Origin: an uncultured Eubacteriales bacterium
Lineage (GTDB): Bacteria > Bacillota > Clostridia > Oscillospirales > Acutalibacteraceae
Direction: 5' to 3'
DNA: 8,053 bases
Assembly (NCBI GenBank): GCA_900320415.1
Contig: ONSE01000202.1
Location: 1-8,053, forward strand
Part shown: positions 1 through 6,650 of the stretch, one piece after another
Position numbering within the stretch: the stretch's first letter is position 1
Layout of the letters: each line of letters begins with the position of its first letter
Translations under genes and position numbers: made by a program
Notes under the pieces: model-generated
Told to the model about the DNA's origin: nothing
The model's database searches: none
Seen by the model: only the letters and a program-made list of their open reading frames with translations

Positions 1-1080
1 ACGACCATACCGCCAACGACTGCTCCCGCCTCCACAGTGGACAGCGCCAATGTCAAAAAGTATGACAACCTGGCAATCAAGCAGAAGAACGGAGAGATTA
101 CCTCTGACTTCAACGCAATCGTCAGTGACAAAAAGTTTAAGGGCGTAATCTACATGAAGCTGGGGAATGATTTTGAGTATATCAGTTCTACGGGCGCTTC
201 CGACAGCGCGAAGCATAAGGATAATTCCATCAATACGTGTTTCTATGTGGGAGCGCTGACGCATCAGGTCACCGCGGCAGCGACGCTGCTGCTTGCCGAG
301 GACGAGAAGCTCAGTCTTGACGATACACTTGATCGATACTTTCCGGATTACGAATACGGAGAGGAGATCACCGTGCGCAGCCTGCTGGACAACACCTCCG
401 GGATCAGGAACTACATTGTACACAGCGATATCAGTGATATGGCGGCGTATCCCGTCATTGAATTAGAGGATAAGCTGACAAAAGATAATTCCGAAAAAGA
501 AAATAGATCTGCTGTTCTTAAGTGGATACTGGATCAGAGGCTCGGATTTGAGCCGGATTCATCCTTTGAAATATCCGACAGCAATTATTTCCTTCTGGGG
601 GAGATCATTGCGCAGGCGAGCGGAGAGAGCTATGAGGACTACGTGAAAACGCGCCTGTTCAAGCCTCTTTCGATGAATAATACGGGATTTGACACCGGCG
701 ACAGACTGGCGGTGCCCTATGACGCAGGACAGGAAACCGTCAAGCTGACCTATCCCGGGGCGGGCTATTCCGCCTGCGGCATGATTTCCAATATTTCCGA
801 TGTCCTCCGCTGGACGGACGGGATTTTCACGGACGACGTACTCGGCAGCGATTCCGTCAAAATGATGCAGGATGGGGGAGAATACGGATACTCGTGCGGA
901 GTGACGGTCAAAAACGGCAGATTGTCCGCTTCGGGACGCTGCGGCGCGTATTCCTCTCTGCTCAGCTTTACGCCTGACAAGAGCGAGATCTTTATCGCGG
1001 TTTCCAATTATAATTACTCTGATCCGTCATATCTTCATAATACTTTCCGGAACTACCTGGCAAGATTTGCTGCAAAGTAA
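1..1080 (+). CDS. Beta-lactamase-family (class C/PBP-like) protein, 5'-truncated, predicted catalytically inactive
   Basis: The reading frame is open from base 1 to the TAA at 1078-1080, so the gene starts upstream. A GTG at 37 is a possible internal start, but the codons before it are Thr/Pro/Ala-rich (TTIPPTTAPAST), like the linker after a signal peptide or lipoprotein anchor, so I treat the gene as partial. Residues below count from that GTG. The family signature is plain: ITVRSLLDNTSGI, a DDTLDRYFPDY stretch, FLLGEIIAQASGESYEDYV, LFKPLSMNNTGFD and SSLLSFTPDK. The catalytic motifs are not intact. The SxxK position reads A73-L-T-H76 (253-264), YxN reads I179-S-D181 (571-579), and HxG reads A298-S-G300 (928-936). 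Family knowledge says the Ser and Lys of SxxK are essential for acylation, so hydrolase or peptidase activity is unlikely and a binding or sensing role is possible. It was probably exported. The downstream operon has its own promoter. Confidence 0.87.
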   Translation, partial: TTIPPTTAPASTVDSANVKKYDNLAIKQKNGEITSDFNAIVSDKKFKGVIYMKLGNDFEYISSTGASDSAKHKDNSINTCFYVGALTHQVTAAATLLLAEDEKLSLDDTLDRYFPDYEYGEEITVRSLLDNTSGIRNYIVHSDISDMAAYPVIELEDKLTKDNSEKENRSAVLKWILDQRLGFEPDSSFEISDSNYFLLGEIIAQASGESYEDYVKTRLFKPLSMNNTGFDTGDRLAVPYDAGQETVKLTYPGAGYSACGMISNISDVLRWTDGIFTDDVLGSDSVKMMQDGGEYGYSCGVTVKNGRLSASGRCGAYSSLLSFTPDKSEIFIAVSNYNYSDPSYLHNTFRNYLARFAAK

Positions 1081-1088
1081 TACTTGAC

Positions 1089-1104
1089 CAGCTTGAGCTG
1101 TTTT
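1089..1104 (+). terminator. Weak possible terminator after the beta-lactamase-like gene
   Basis: CAGCT at 1089-1093 and AGCTG at 1096-1100 form a short inverted repeat followed directly by TTTT. The two-base gap means at most four pairs with a four-base loop, so it is a poor terminator at best. The much better hairpins at 1363-1420 could serve as the true transcript end. Confidence 0.2.
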
Positions 1105-1139
1105 CTGTAATACCAATCCCTGATGAAACGTAAGTGAGC

Positions 1140-1231
1140 CTCTGATAATTCAGTGTCGTGCTGAAGTGCGGAAGATTATGCCGTGAAGATTCCGTGCTTA
1201 TGCGCGGTAAGGTGTTTTGAGAGGTTCCCTT
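1140..1231. repeat. Direct repeat copy 1 (short form, 92 bp)
   Basis: This segment matches 7409-7565 in the same orientation. The first 38 bases agree at 34 positions by hand count, the next 35 at 32, and both copies end in AGAGGTTCCCTT. It lacks 65 bases present in copy 2, exactly the interval between two AAGATT hexamers there. A hairpin CCGTGC/GCGCGG with loop TTAT (1192-1207) can also form in copy 2 with G-U pairs replacing G-C pairs. No reading frame is shared between the copies: the frame opened by ATG in copy 2 starts GTG TCG TGC and then TGA here. It therefore looks non-coding. Identity is unknown. Confidence 0.8.
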
Positions 1232-1302
1232 AATTGTTTGTCGGCGGAATGTAGTGCAGCAGATACTCAAGAAATCAGTCAAGGAGCAGTATAAAACAGC
1301 AT

Positions 1303-1323
1303 AAAAAACAGACTGTGTTTTTT
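1303..1323. other. A/T-stem hairpin
   Basis: AAAAAACA (1303-1310) and TGTTTTTT (1316-1323) are perfect inverted arms around a five-base loop. The arms run A-tract to T-tract, so the hairpin resembles a weak bidirectional terminator without a GC core. It lies 40 bases before the better terminators and may be part of the same decayed intergenic material. Confidence 0.35.
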
Positions 1324-1362
1324 CGGGAGGAGTGAACCTTTGCGGAAAGCGTCAGAATGCAG

Positions 1363-1390
1363 AAAAGCTCAGCGAAAGCCGAGCTTTTTC
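1363..1390 (+). terminator. Rho-independent terminator hairpin (first of two)
   Basis: AAAAGCTC (1363-1370) pairs with GAGCTTTT (1381-1388). The intervening AGCGAAAGCC can add a GC/GC step closed by a GAAA tetraloop. A T-run follows in GAGCTTTTTC. This is a good intrinsic terminator for rightward transcripts entering from the beta-lactamase-like gene or from within the intergenic region. The A-tract on the left arm means it may also work leftward. Confidence 0.65.
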
Positions 1391-1396
1391 TTATAC

Positions 1397-1420
1397 TGCG
1401 GCGCAGCCGCAATTTTTTTT
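1397..1420 (+). terminator. Rho-independent terminator hairpin (second of two)
   Basis: TGCGGC (1397-1402) and GCCGCA (1406-1411) form a six-pair GC-rich stem with a three-base loop, followed by eight consecutive T residues (1413-1420). It sits only eight bases after the first terminator, giving a tandem stop that insulates the ABC operon from upstream transcription. Confidence 0.65.
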
Positions 1421-1470
1421 GAGATTTAAGGATTATTTAATATTTTCTCCGCTATACTTTGTCTGCAAGG

Positions 1471-1498
1471 TTCACAAGAGAGACAAATGTGATACAAT
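1471..1498 (+). promoter_or_regulatory. Promoter of the ABC transporter/two-component operon, with overlapping inverted repeats
   Basis: A sigma-A-like promoter is visible: TTCACA (1471-1476, 5/6 to TTGACA), a 16-base spacer, then TACAAT (1493-1498, 5/6 to TATAAT) preceded by TG at 1488-1489. Two inverted repeats overlap it: TCACA (1472-1476) with TGTGA (1488-1492), 11 bases apart, and TACA-A-TGTA (1493-1501). Either could be an operator for the OmpR-type regulator encoded in the operon, although that is inference. It lies downstream of the tandem terminators and just before the permease ribosome binding site, so it is the obvious driver of the four-gene unit. Confidence 0.55.
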
Positions 1499-1507
1499 GT
1501 AAGTATT

Positions 1508-1514
1508 AAAGGAG
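1508..1514 (+). promoter_or_regulatory. Ribosome binding site that decides the permease start
   Basis: AAAGGAG ends one base before an ATG at 1516 but seven bases before the in-frame ATG at 1522. Normal spacing favours 1522 as the true start of the permease, shortening the longest frame by two residues (Met-Arg). Confidence 0.7.
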
Positions 1515-1521
1515 AATGCGT

Positions 1522-3891
1522 ATGTTTTTCGACATTTTGAAACGGGACTTAAAACGGAAAAAGACGATGAACGTCATCATCCTGCTGTTTGTGATTTTGT
1601 CGGTGATGTTCATTGCTTCGAGCGTGAGCAATCTGACGGCGGTGACAGGCTCGCTTGACGGCTTTTTTGAGAAGGCGGGAGTCGGCGATTACGCTGTCTT
1701 TGAGCGCAGCAGCGGAAGCGTTACGGTCGCCGACACGGTCAGAAGCACCGAGGGAGTTACTGGCTTTGAGCAGGAGGAATGCATCTTCCTCTCGGGACAC
1801 AGGTTTGTGGGACGGGAAAAGAAAAAGGAGAGCCAGAACGCCAACACCAGTCTGGTCAGCTGCCTTTCCCATCAGATCGAAAAGTACTTTGACGGCAGCG
1901 ATAACGAGATCACCGAGGTCAGGGAGGGCGAGGTCTATGTCCGTCAGTCGCTACTCGATATCAGCGACGCAAGGGTCGGCGACAAGGTTGAGCTGACCGT
2001 CGCGGGCATCACCCGCACCTTCACGGTGAAGGACACGCTCAAGGACGCGATCCTCGGCTCCAGGATGATGGGCAACGCGAGGTTCCTGATTTCGGAAAAT
2101 GACTATCAGGCGTTTGAGAAGGCAGAACCGCTGGAGCCGTACCTGTTCTACATCAGCTTTATCAACACAGACGATATCCCTGCGCTGGAAAAGGCGCTGA
2201 CAGCCTGCGACGCGGTGGCGTTCGGCGGAGACCGCTCCCTGTACGGCTTCACCTATATCATGGAAATGGTCATCGCGGGGATCCTTCTGGTCGTCAGTGT
2301 TTCGCTGATACTCATTGCCGTCGTGATCCTGCGCTTCACCATCAGCTTCACCCTCAGCGAGGAATTCCGGCAAATCGGCATCATGAAGGCGATCGGCATC
2401 ACCAACAGAAGGATCCGCTCGCTGTATCTGGTGAAATATCTGGCGATATCCGTTCTGGGCGCCGGCATCGGTCTGGTGCTGTCGTTTCCGTTCGGCAGTA
2501 TGCTGCTCAAAATGGTGTCGCAGAGCATCGTGATGGACAGCAAGGGCGGCGTTTTGCTCAGTATTCTCTGCGCGGCGGCGGTCGTCGGTATCATCGTGCT
2601 GTTCTGTTATCTCAGCACACGCAAGGTGAACAAATTCTCTCCCGTTGACGCGATCCGCAGCGGCACGACAAGCGAGCGCTATAAGAAAAAGGGGATCATC
2701 CGACTCGGCAAAAAGCCCGTCCGCCCCGTATGCTTCATGGCGGTCAACGATATTCTCAGCAGCCCGAAGCGCTTTCTGATCATGCTGTTCACCTTCTTTG
2801 TCGGCATTTCGATGCTGATGGTTTGTCTGAACATTTCCTCGACCATGACCAGCGGAAAGCTGCTCGGCTGGATCAATATGGCGGAGTGTGATCTGTCCCT
2901 TGTGGAAAGCGGCACAATCGAAAAATACATGGTGGAGGACGGCAGAGAAAAGCTCGGCAAAAAAATCGCCGCGATTGAAGCCGACCTCGGGGAAAAGGGC
3001 TGGGAATCAACCTGCTTTGTGGAAACCATATCCAACGTTGTCATTTCAAAAGGCGATACGGAACTGAAAACCCACGGCGTAGAGGGCATCAACATGACGC
3101 CCGACGAATATTTGTATCTGGATGGCACCGCGCCGCAGAACAAGCACGAGATCGCCGTGTCCTATGTGATCGCGGACAAACTGAATGTCGCCATCGGCGA
3201 TACCGTCACGGTAAAAACCGCTGATGAGGAAACAGAATGCATGATCACGGCGACCTACCAGACAATGATGTCAATGGGCGATAACATCCGCCTGTATCCG
3301 GGGCAGACCTTCAGCTTTCAGAATCTTGTCGGCTTAAACGATTTTCAGGTTCGTTTCCACGATCATCCAAGCGACTCTGAGCTGGAAAAAAGAATGGAAG
3401 CGATCAGGGAAATGTATCCCGGGGACAAGGTGATGAGCGCGGGAGATTATGTCGATTACTGCGTCAGCGGCGTCGGCGGCATCATGGACAGCGTAACGAA
3501 TCTGCTGCTGCCCGTCATCATTCTGATCGATATTCTGGTCGCGGTGCTGATGGAAAAGAGCTTCCTCACCAAGGAACGCGGGGAAATCGCCATGCTCAAG
3601 GCGATCGGCTTCAAGAACCGCTCCGTCATTCTCTGGCAGACCTTGAGGATTGCGGTGGTGATGATAGCGGCAGTGCTGCTTTCTGCCGCTCTCGCAGACC
3701 CCATCGGCAAGCTGACGACAGGAGGCATCTTCCGGATGATGGGCGCGAAAAACATCATTTTCCACACCGATATCCTGAAAACATTCATCATCTATCCCGC
3801 AGTCGTCCTTGCCGCGACCGTGTTCAGCGTATTTCTGACGGCTCTCGGCATCCGCAAGGTAAATTCAAACGAAATTAACAGCGTAGAGTAA
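1522..3891 (+). CDS. ABC transporter permease with two FtsX-type domains
   Basis: The protein is 789 residues from the ATG at 1522, chosen by Shine-Dalgarno spacing over the ATG at 1516. Residues here count from 1516. About eight membrane segments are visible: 19-40, 250-275, 307-331, 346-367, 420-440, 659-679, 710-728 and 756-780. Two large extracytoplasmic domains, about 41-248 and 441-658, separate them. Each half has the cytoplasmic FtsX-family motif that contacts the ATPase: EFRQIGIMKAIG near 283-294 and ERGEIAMLKAIGF at 687-699. This is the duplicated four-helix FtsX/MacB-PCD layout, not the ten-helix BceB layout with one large loop between helices 7 and 8. The ATPase gene follows 13 bases later, so the two form one transporter. 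Such Gram-positive permeases beside two-component genes often deal with antimicrobial peptides or envelope components. The substrate is not readable from sequence. Confidence 0.9.
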   Translation: MFFDILKRDLKRKKTMNVIILLFVILSVMFIASSVSNLTAVTGSLDGFFEKAGVGDYAVFERSSGSVTVADTVRSTEGVTGFEQEECIFLSGHRFVGREKKKESQNANTSLVSCLSHQIEKYFDGSDNEITEVREGEVYVRQSLLDISDARVGDKVELTVAGITRTFTVKDTLKDAILGSRMMGNARFLISENDYQAFEKAEPLEPYLFYISFINTDDIPALEKALTACDAVAFGGDRSLYGFTYIMEMVIAGILLVVSVSLILIAVVILRFTISFTLSEEFRQIGIMKAIGITNRRIRSLYLVKYLAISVLGAGIGLVLSFPFGSMLLKMVSQSIVMDSKGGVLLSILCAAAVVGIIVLFCYLSTRKVNKFSPVDAIRSGTTSERYKKKGIIRLGKKPVRPVCFMAVNDILSSPKRFLIMLFTFFVGISMLMVCLNISSTMTSGKLLGWINMAECDLSLVESGTIEKYMVEDGREKLGKKIAAIEADLGEKGWESTCFVETISNVVISKGDTELKTHGVEGINMTPDEYLYLDGTAPQNKHEIAVSYVIADKLNVAIGDTVTVKTADEETECMITATYQTMMSMGDNIRLYPGQTFSFQNLVGLNDFQVRFHDHPSDSELEKRMEAIREMYPGDKVMSAGDYVDYCVSGVGGIMDSVTNLLLPVIILIDILVAVLMEKSFLTKERGEIAMLKAIGFKNRSVILWQTLRIAVVMIAAVLLSAALADPIGKLTTGGIFRMMGAKNIIFHTDILKTFIIYPAVVLAATVFSVFLTALGIRKVNSNEINSVE

Positions 3892-3904
3892 GGAGAGAAT
3901 CATC

Positions 3905-4660
3905 ATGGCTAAAATTCTGGAGGTCACAGACCTTTGCAAGACCTATATCACCAACAAAAGACAGAACAATGTGCTGCGCAACGTCAGCTTTTCGGTTGAG
4001 GAGGGCGAGATGGTCGCGGTCATGGGACCGTCGGGCTCGGGCAAATCGACCCTGCTCTACACCGTTTCGGGAATGGACAGCATGACGGCAGGCACGGTAT
4101 TATTTGACGGCAGGGACATCTCCGCGCTGAAGCCGAACGAGCTTGCCGCGCTGCGGCTCGATGAAATGGGCTTCATCTTCCAGCAGATGTATATGCTCAA
4201 GAATCTCTCCGTGCTCGATAACATCATTCTCCCCGCGCGTCAGTCAAAGGCAAACACGCTGTCTGCGAAGGAAAAGCTCGGGCGCGGCAAGGAGCTGATG
4301 CGCAGGCTGGGCATCATTGAGATCGCCGACAACGACATCAACGAGGTGTCGGGCGGTCAGCTGCAAAGGGCGTGCATCTGCCGCAGCATGATCAACAGCC
4401 CGAAGGTGATTTTCGCCGACGAGCCGACGGGCGCGCTCAACCGCCAGAGCTCCAACGAGGTGATGGAGGAGCTGTGCAAAATCAACGCGGACGGAACGAC
4501 GATTATGCTCGTCACCCACGACGCGAAGGTCGCCGCGAAATGCTCAAGAGTGCTCTATATTGTTGACGGAAACATTCAGGGCGAGTATAATTTAGACGGA
4601 ACGGACGAAAGAACCAAGGAACGCGCATTAAACAACTGGCTTTTAGAACAAGGCTGGTAA
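3905..4660 (+). CDS. ABC transporter ATP-binding protein (MacB/LolD-type)
   Basis: This 251-residue cytoplasmic ATPase should power the FtsX-type permease encoded just upstream. All nucleotide-binding motifs are present and in order: Walker A GPSGSGKST (41-49), Q-loop IFQQ (91-94), signature VSGGQLQR (148-155), Walker B VIFADEP (168-174, D172/E173) and the switch histidine H205 in VTHD. The D-loop reads TGALN rather than TGxLD, a variant I believe is frequent in Gram-positive members of this family. Length is typical for a stand-alone single-domain ATPase. The ATG at 3905 follows AGGAGA with good spacing, and the gap from the permease stop is 13 bases. The response regulator gene starts 19 bases after its stop, so it is cotranscribed with the regulatory pair. 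Confidence 0.95.
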   Translation: MAKILEVTDLCKTYITNKRQNNVLRNVSFSVEEGEMVAVMGPSGSGKSTLLYTVSGMDSMTAGTVLFDGRDISALKPNELAALRLDEMGFIFQQMYMLKNLSVLDNIILPARQSKANTLSAKEKLGRGKELMRRLGIIEIADNDINEVSGGQLQRACICRSMINSPKVIFADEPTGALNRQSSNEVMEELCKINADGTTIMLVTHDAKVAAKCSRVLYIVDGNIQGEYNLDGTDERTKERALNNWLLEQGW

Positions 4661-4679
4661 TCGGATTTGGAGTGATACA

Positions 4680-5345
4680 ATGCTTGACATTCTTGTTGTT
4701 GAGGATCATATCGAAATGGCGGCGCTTTTATGCGATTTTCTGGAGGCGGAGGGCTACTCCGTGCGGCACTGCGCGGACGGTGAGGATGCCCTGAACGCCT
4801 TTGAGAAGGAGGGTGCAAGACTTGTCATTCTCGACATCATGCTGCCAGGGCTTGACGGCTTTGCGGTCTGCCGCAAGATCCGCGAGAACGCCAACACGCC
4901 GATCATCATTGTCAGCGCCAAGGTCGAGAAGGACGACAAGCTCAACGGTCTGATTCTCGGCGCGGATGACTATATCGAGAAGCCCTATGACATCGACATC
5001 CTGCTCGCAAAGATCAAGGGCATTTTCACGCGCCGCTTTCAGACCGAGGTGCTGTCCGACGGCTTTTTGAAAATTGACAAAAGCAAGCGGATCGCCTGCA
5101 AAAACAACCTTCCGCTTGACCTCAGACAAAAGGAATTCGACCTTCTGCTGCTTTTGGCGGAGAACAGCGGCAAGACACTGAGCAAGGAGTATCTGTTCAA
5201 TCAGATATGGGGCTTTGACAGCTTTTCCGAGCCGCAGACGCTGACGGTGCATATCAAATGGCTGCGGCAGAAAATCGAAGCCAACCCCAAAAAGCCCGAG
5301 CATATCGTAACGGTCTGGGGCGTCGGCTATCGCTACGAGAGGTGA
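4680..5345 (+). CDS. OmpR/PhoB-family response regulator
   Basis: The 221-residue protein has an N-terminal receiver domain (about 1-115) and a C-terminal winged-helix DNA-binding domain (about 125-221). Receiver landmarks are the acidic pair E8/D9, the phosphoacceptor D52 in VILDIMLPGLDG, S79 in the Thr/Ser position and K101 in EKPYD. The DNA-binding part shows DLRQKEFDLLLLLAENSGKTLSKEYL, the TLTVHIKWLRQKI recognition-helix region and the terminal VWGVGYRYER. The ATG at 4680 sits seven bases after GGAG (4669-4672). The cognate kinase gene begins three bases after the stop. By family knowledge it is phosphorylated by that kinase and binds promoter repeats. The operon promoter at 1471-1501 is the first candidate target. 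VanR-like and BceR-like proteins share this architecture, and I do not assign a symbol. Confidence 0.95.
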   Translation: MLDILVVEDHIEMAALLCDFLEAEGYSVRHCADGEDALNAFEKEGARLVILDIMLPGLDGFAVCRKIRENANTPIIIVSAKVEKDDKLNGLILGADDYIEKPYDIDILLAKIKGIFTRRFQTEVLSDGFLKIDKSKRIACKNNLPLDLRQKEFDLLLLLAENSGKTLSKEYLFNQIWGFDSFSEPQTLTVHIKWLRQKIEANPKKPEHIVTVWGVGYRYER

Positions 5346-5348
5346 ACC

Positions 5349-6569
5349 ATGAAAAGCTATCTCAAACTGACAGCGGCGGTTATCGCGATCCTCGCGCTGA
5401 TCTTTACGGGCGCGAACCTTTTCCTGCATAATGAAAACAAGGGCGGCGCCGGCCGCCCTTATCGTGTGGAAGCGGAGAGGATCGCCGCGAAAATCGAGAG
5501 GGGGGAGGAATACTCTCTTGAGGACTGCCTCTATATTCAGGACGTGGTTTTGCAGGAGAACGGCTTTCAGGGCGGCGACAGCGACTATCTCGTCAGGGAA
5601 ATCGGCGGCAGGCTCTACCGCTTTGATTATTCCTATTACGCCGGCAATACCGCGGCGGCAGTGTATTTCAACATCTGCTACGGTGTTACGGCGGCGTTTG
5701 TGCTGCTTTTGCTCCTGTTCCTGCTTCTCAAAATCATCCGCCCGTTTGAGAAAATCAGCGCCTATCCTACGGAGCTTGCGAAAGGGAACCTGACCGCGCC
5801 GCTGAAGGAGAGCCGCGGCAGCTATTTCGGCAGATTTCTCTGGGGACTTGACCTGCTGCGCGAGAAGCTGGAAGGTCAGAGAGCCGCCGAGCTTGCCCTG
5901 CAGAAGCAGAACAAGACGATGGTGCTCTCGCTCTCGCACGATATCAAAACCCCGCTCGGCGTGATCGAGCTGTACGCCAAGGCGCTCGAAAAGGGGCTGT
6001 ATAAGGACGAGAAAAAGAAGCTCGAGGTCGCGCGGAGCATTAACGGCAAGTGCGAGGAGATCCGCGGGTATGTGGACGGCATCGTCAAAGCGTCGAGCGG
6101 AGATTTCCTGAATCTGGAAGCGGAAAACGGCGAGTTTTATTTATCCTCTCTGGTCGGCAGAATCAAAGAGTTCTATACGGACAAGCTCAGCCTGCTGAAA
6201 ATTGATTTTGTGATTGACAGCTTTTCCGACTGTCTCCTCGCGGGAGATTTGGAGAGAAGCGTTGAGGTGCTGCAGAACATCCTTGAGAACGCCGTCAAAT
6301 ACGGCGACGGCAGAGAGATTTCTCTCGCCTTTTCCAGGGAGGACGGCTGTCAGCTCATCCATATCCGCAGCAGCGGCTGCACTCTCGGCGAAAATGAGCT
6401 TCCGCATATTTTTGACAGCTTCTGGCGGGGCTCCAACACGGGCAGCAACAGCGGCAGCGGCTTAGGGCTGTACATCTGCCGCACCTTGATGCGCAAAATG
6501 AACGGTGATATCTACGCGGAGATCCGGCAGGGAAGCATGATCGTCACAACCGTTTTCGCCGCCGCGTGA
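5349..6569 (+). CDS. Membrane sensor histidine kinase
   Basis: The 406-residue kinase has membrane helix 1 at about 7-26, an extracytoplasmic region of about 80 residues (27-107), helix 2 at about 108-130, then a short HAMP-like linker. The HisKA H-box is SLSHDIKTPL with H197 as phosphoacceptor. The ATPase domain has an N-box LQNILENAVKYG (E313/N314), a degenerate G1 box IRSSG where the usual Asp of DxGxG is S341, the F-box FDSFWRG (355-361) and the G2 box GSGLGLYICRTL (369-380). The gene begins three bases after the response regulator stop, and AGAGGTGA overlapping that stop serves as Shine-Dalgarno, so translation is probably coupled. The frame ends with three consecutive in-frame stops (6567-6575). 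A strong GC-rich palindrome lies at codons for residues 31-37 (5439-5460). The periplasmic-sized sensor differs from the tiny loop of Bce-type kinases. Confidence 0.93.
   Translation: MKSYLKLTAAVIAILALIFTGANLFLHNENKGGAGRPYRVEAERIAAKIERGEEYSLEDCLYIQDVVLQENGFQGGDSDYLVREIGGRLYRFDYSYYAGNTAAAVYFNICYGVTAAFVLLLLLFLLLKIIRPFEKISAYPTELAKGNLTAPLKESRGSYFGRFLWGLDLLREKLEGQRAAELALQKQNKTMVLSLSHDIKTPLGVIELYAKALEKGLYKDEKKKLEVARSINGKCEEIRGYVDGIVKASSGDFLNLEAENGEFYLSSLVGRIKEFYTDKLSLLKIDFVIDSFSDCLLAGDLERSVEVLQNILENAVKYGDGREISLAFSREDGCQLIHIRSSGCTLGENELPHIFDSFWRGSNTGSNSGSGLGLYICRTLMRKMNGDIYAEIRQGSMIVTTVFAAA
5439..5460. repeat. Nine-base-pair GC-rich palindrome inside the kinase gene
   Basis: AAGGGCGGC (5439-5447) and GCCGCCCTT (5452-5460) are perfect inverted arms around GCCG. 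It encodes the NKGGAGRP stretch just outside the first membrane helix, a place that tolerates low-complexity sequence. No T-run follows, so it is not a terminator. In mRNA it would be a very stable stem about 90 bases into the coding region. Confidence 0.75.
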
Positions 6570-6598
6570 TGATAAGTGCGGCTCTGATGATAAAAAAC

Positions 6599-6640
6599 AA
6601 ACGGCAGCCCTGAATTATTCGGGACTGCCGTTCATCTTTT
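6599..6640. terminator. Bidirectional Rho-independent terminator between convergent genes
   Basis: AACGGCAG (6600-6607) pairs with CTGCCGTT (6625-6632), with CCC/GGG (6608-6610/6621-6623) extending the stem inside. On the plus strand CATCTTTTT follows. On the minus strand the hairpin is followed by TTTGTTTTTT (6591-6600 reversed). It therefore ends both the rightward kinase operon (stop at 6569) and the leftward DUF1349 gene (stop at 6651). Confidence 0.85.
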
Positions 6641-6650
6641 TGTACCGTTC

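Larger units (their letters stand above)
1081..1515. other. Gene-free region before the ABC operon
   Basis: This 435-base stretch holds no convincing gene. It contains repeat copy 1 (1140-1231), an A/T hairpin (1303-1323), two strong terminators (1363-1420) and the operon promoter (1471-1498). AAGGAG followed by CAGTATA (1281-1292) resembles the start region of the SUFU gene (AAGGAGAGCAGTATG, 7578-7592) with ATG changed to ATA, so this may be the remains of a leader and gene start. Confidence 0.5.

Noticed and set aside
1340..1429. A TTG-started frame of about 28 codons after GGGAGGAG at 1325-1332
   Set aside because: It reads straight through both terminator hairpins, and the predicted peptide is low-complexity with no recognisable family.
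1472..1492. CRP-like site at the operon promoter
   Set aside because: The half-sites are in the opposite order (TCACA then TGTGA) and 11 bases apart, unlike the TGTGA-N6-TCACA pattern.
4672..4682. GTGATACAATG occurs both at the operon promoter (1489-1499) and at the response regulator start (4672-4682)
   Set aside because: Several exact 11-base matches are expected by chance in a window of this size, and no -35 element sits at the right distance before the second copy.
4728..5939. A 403-codon open frame on the minus strand across the regulator and kinase genes
   Set aside because: It is fully antisense to two genes with complete family motifs, has no recognisable domain or convincing start context, and its length follows from the codon bias of the sense genes.
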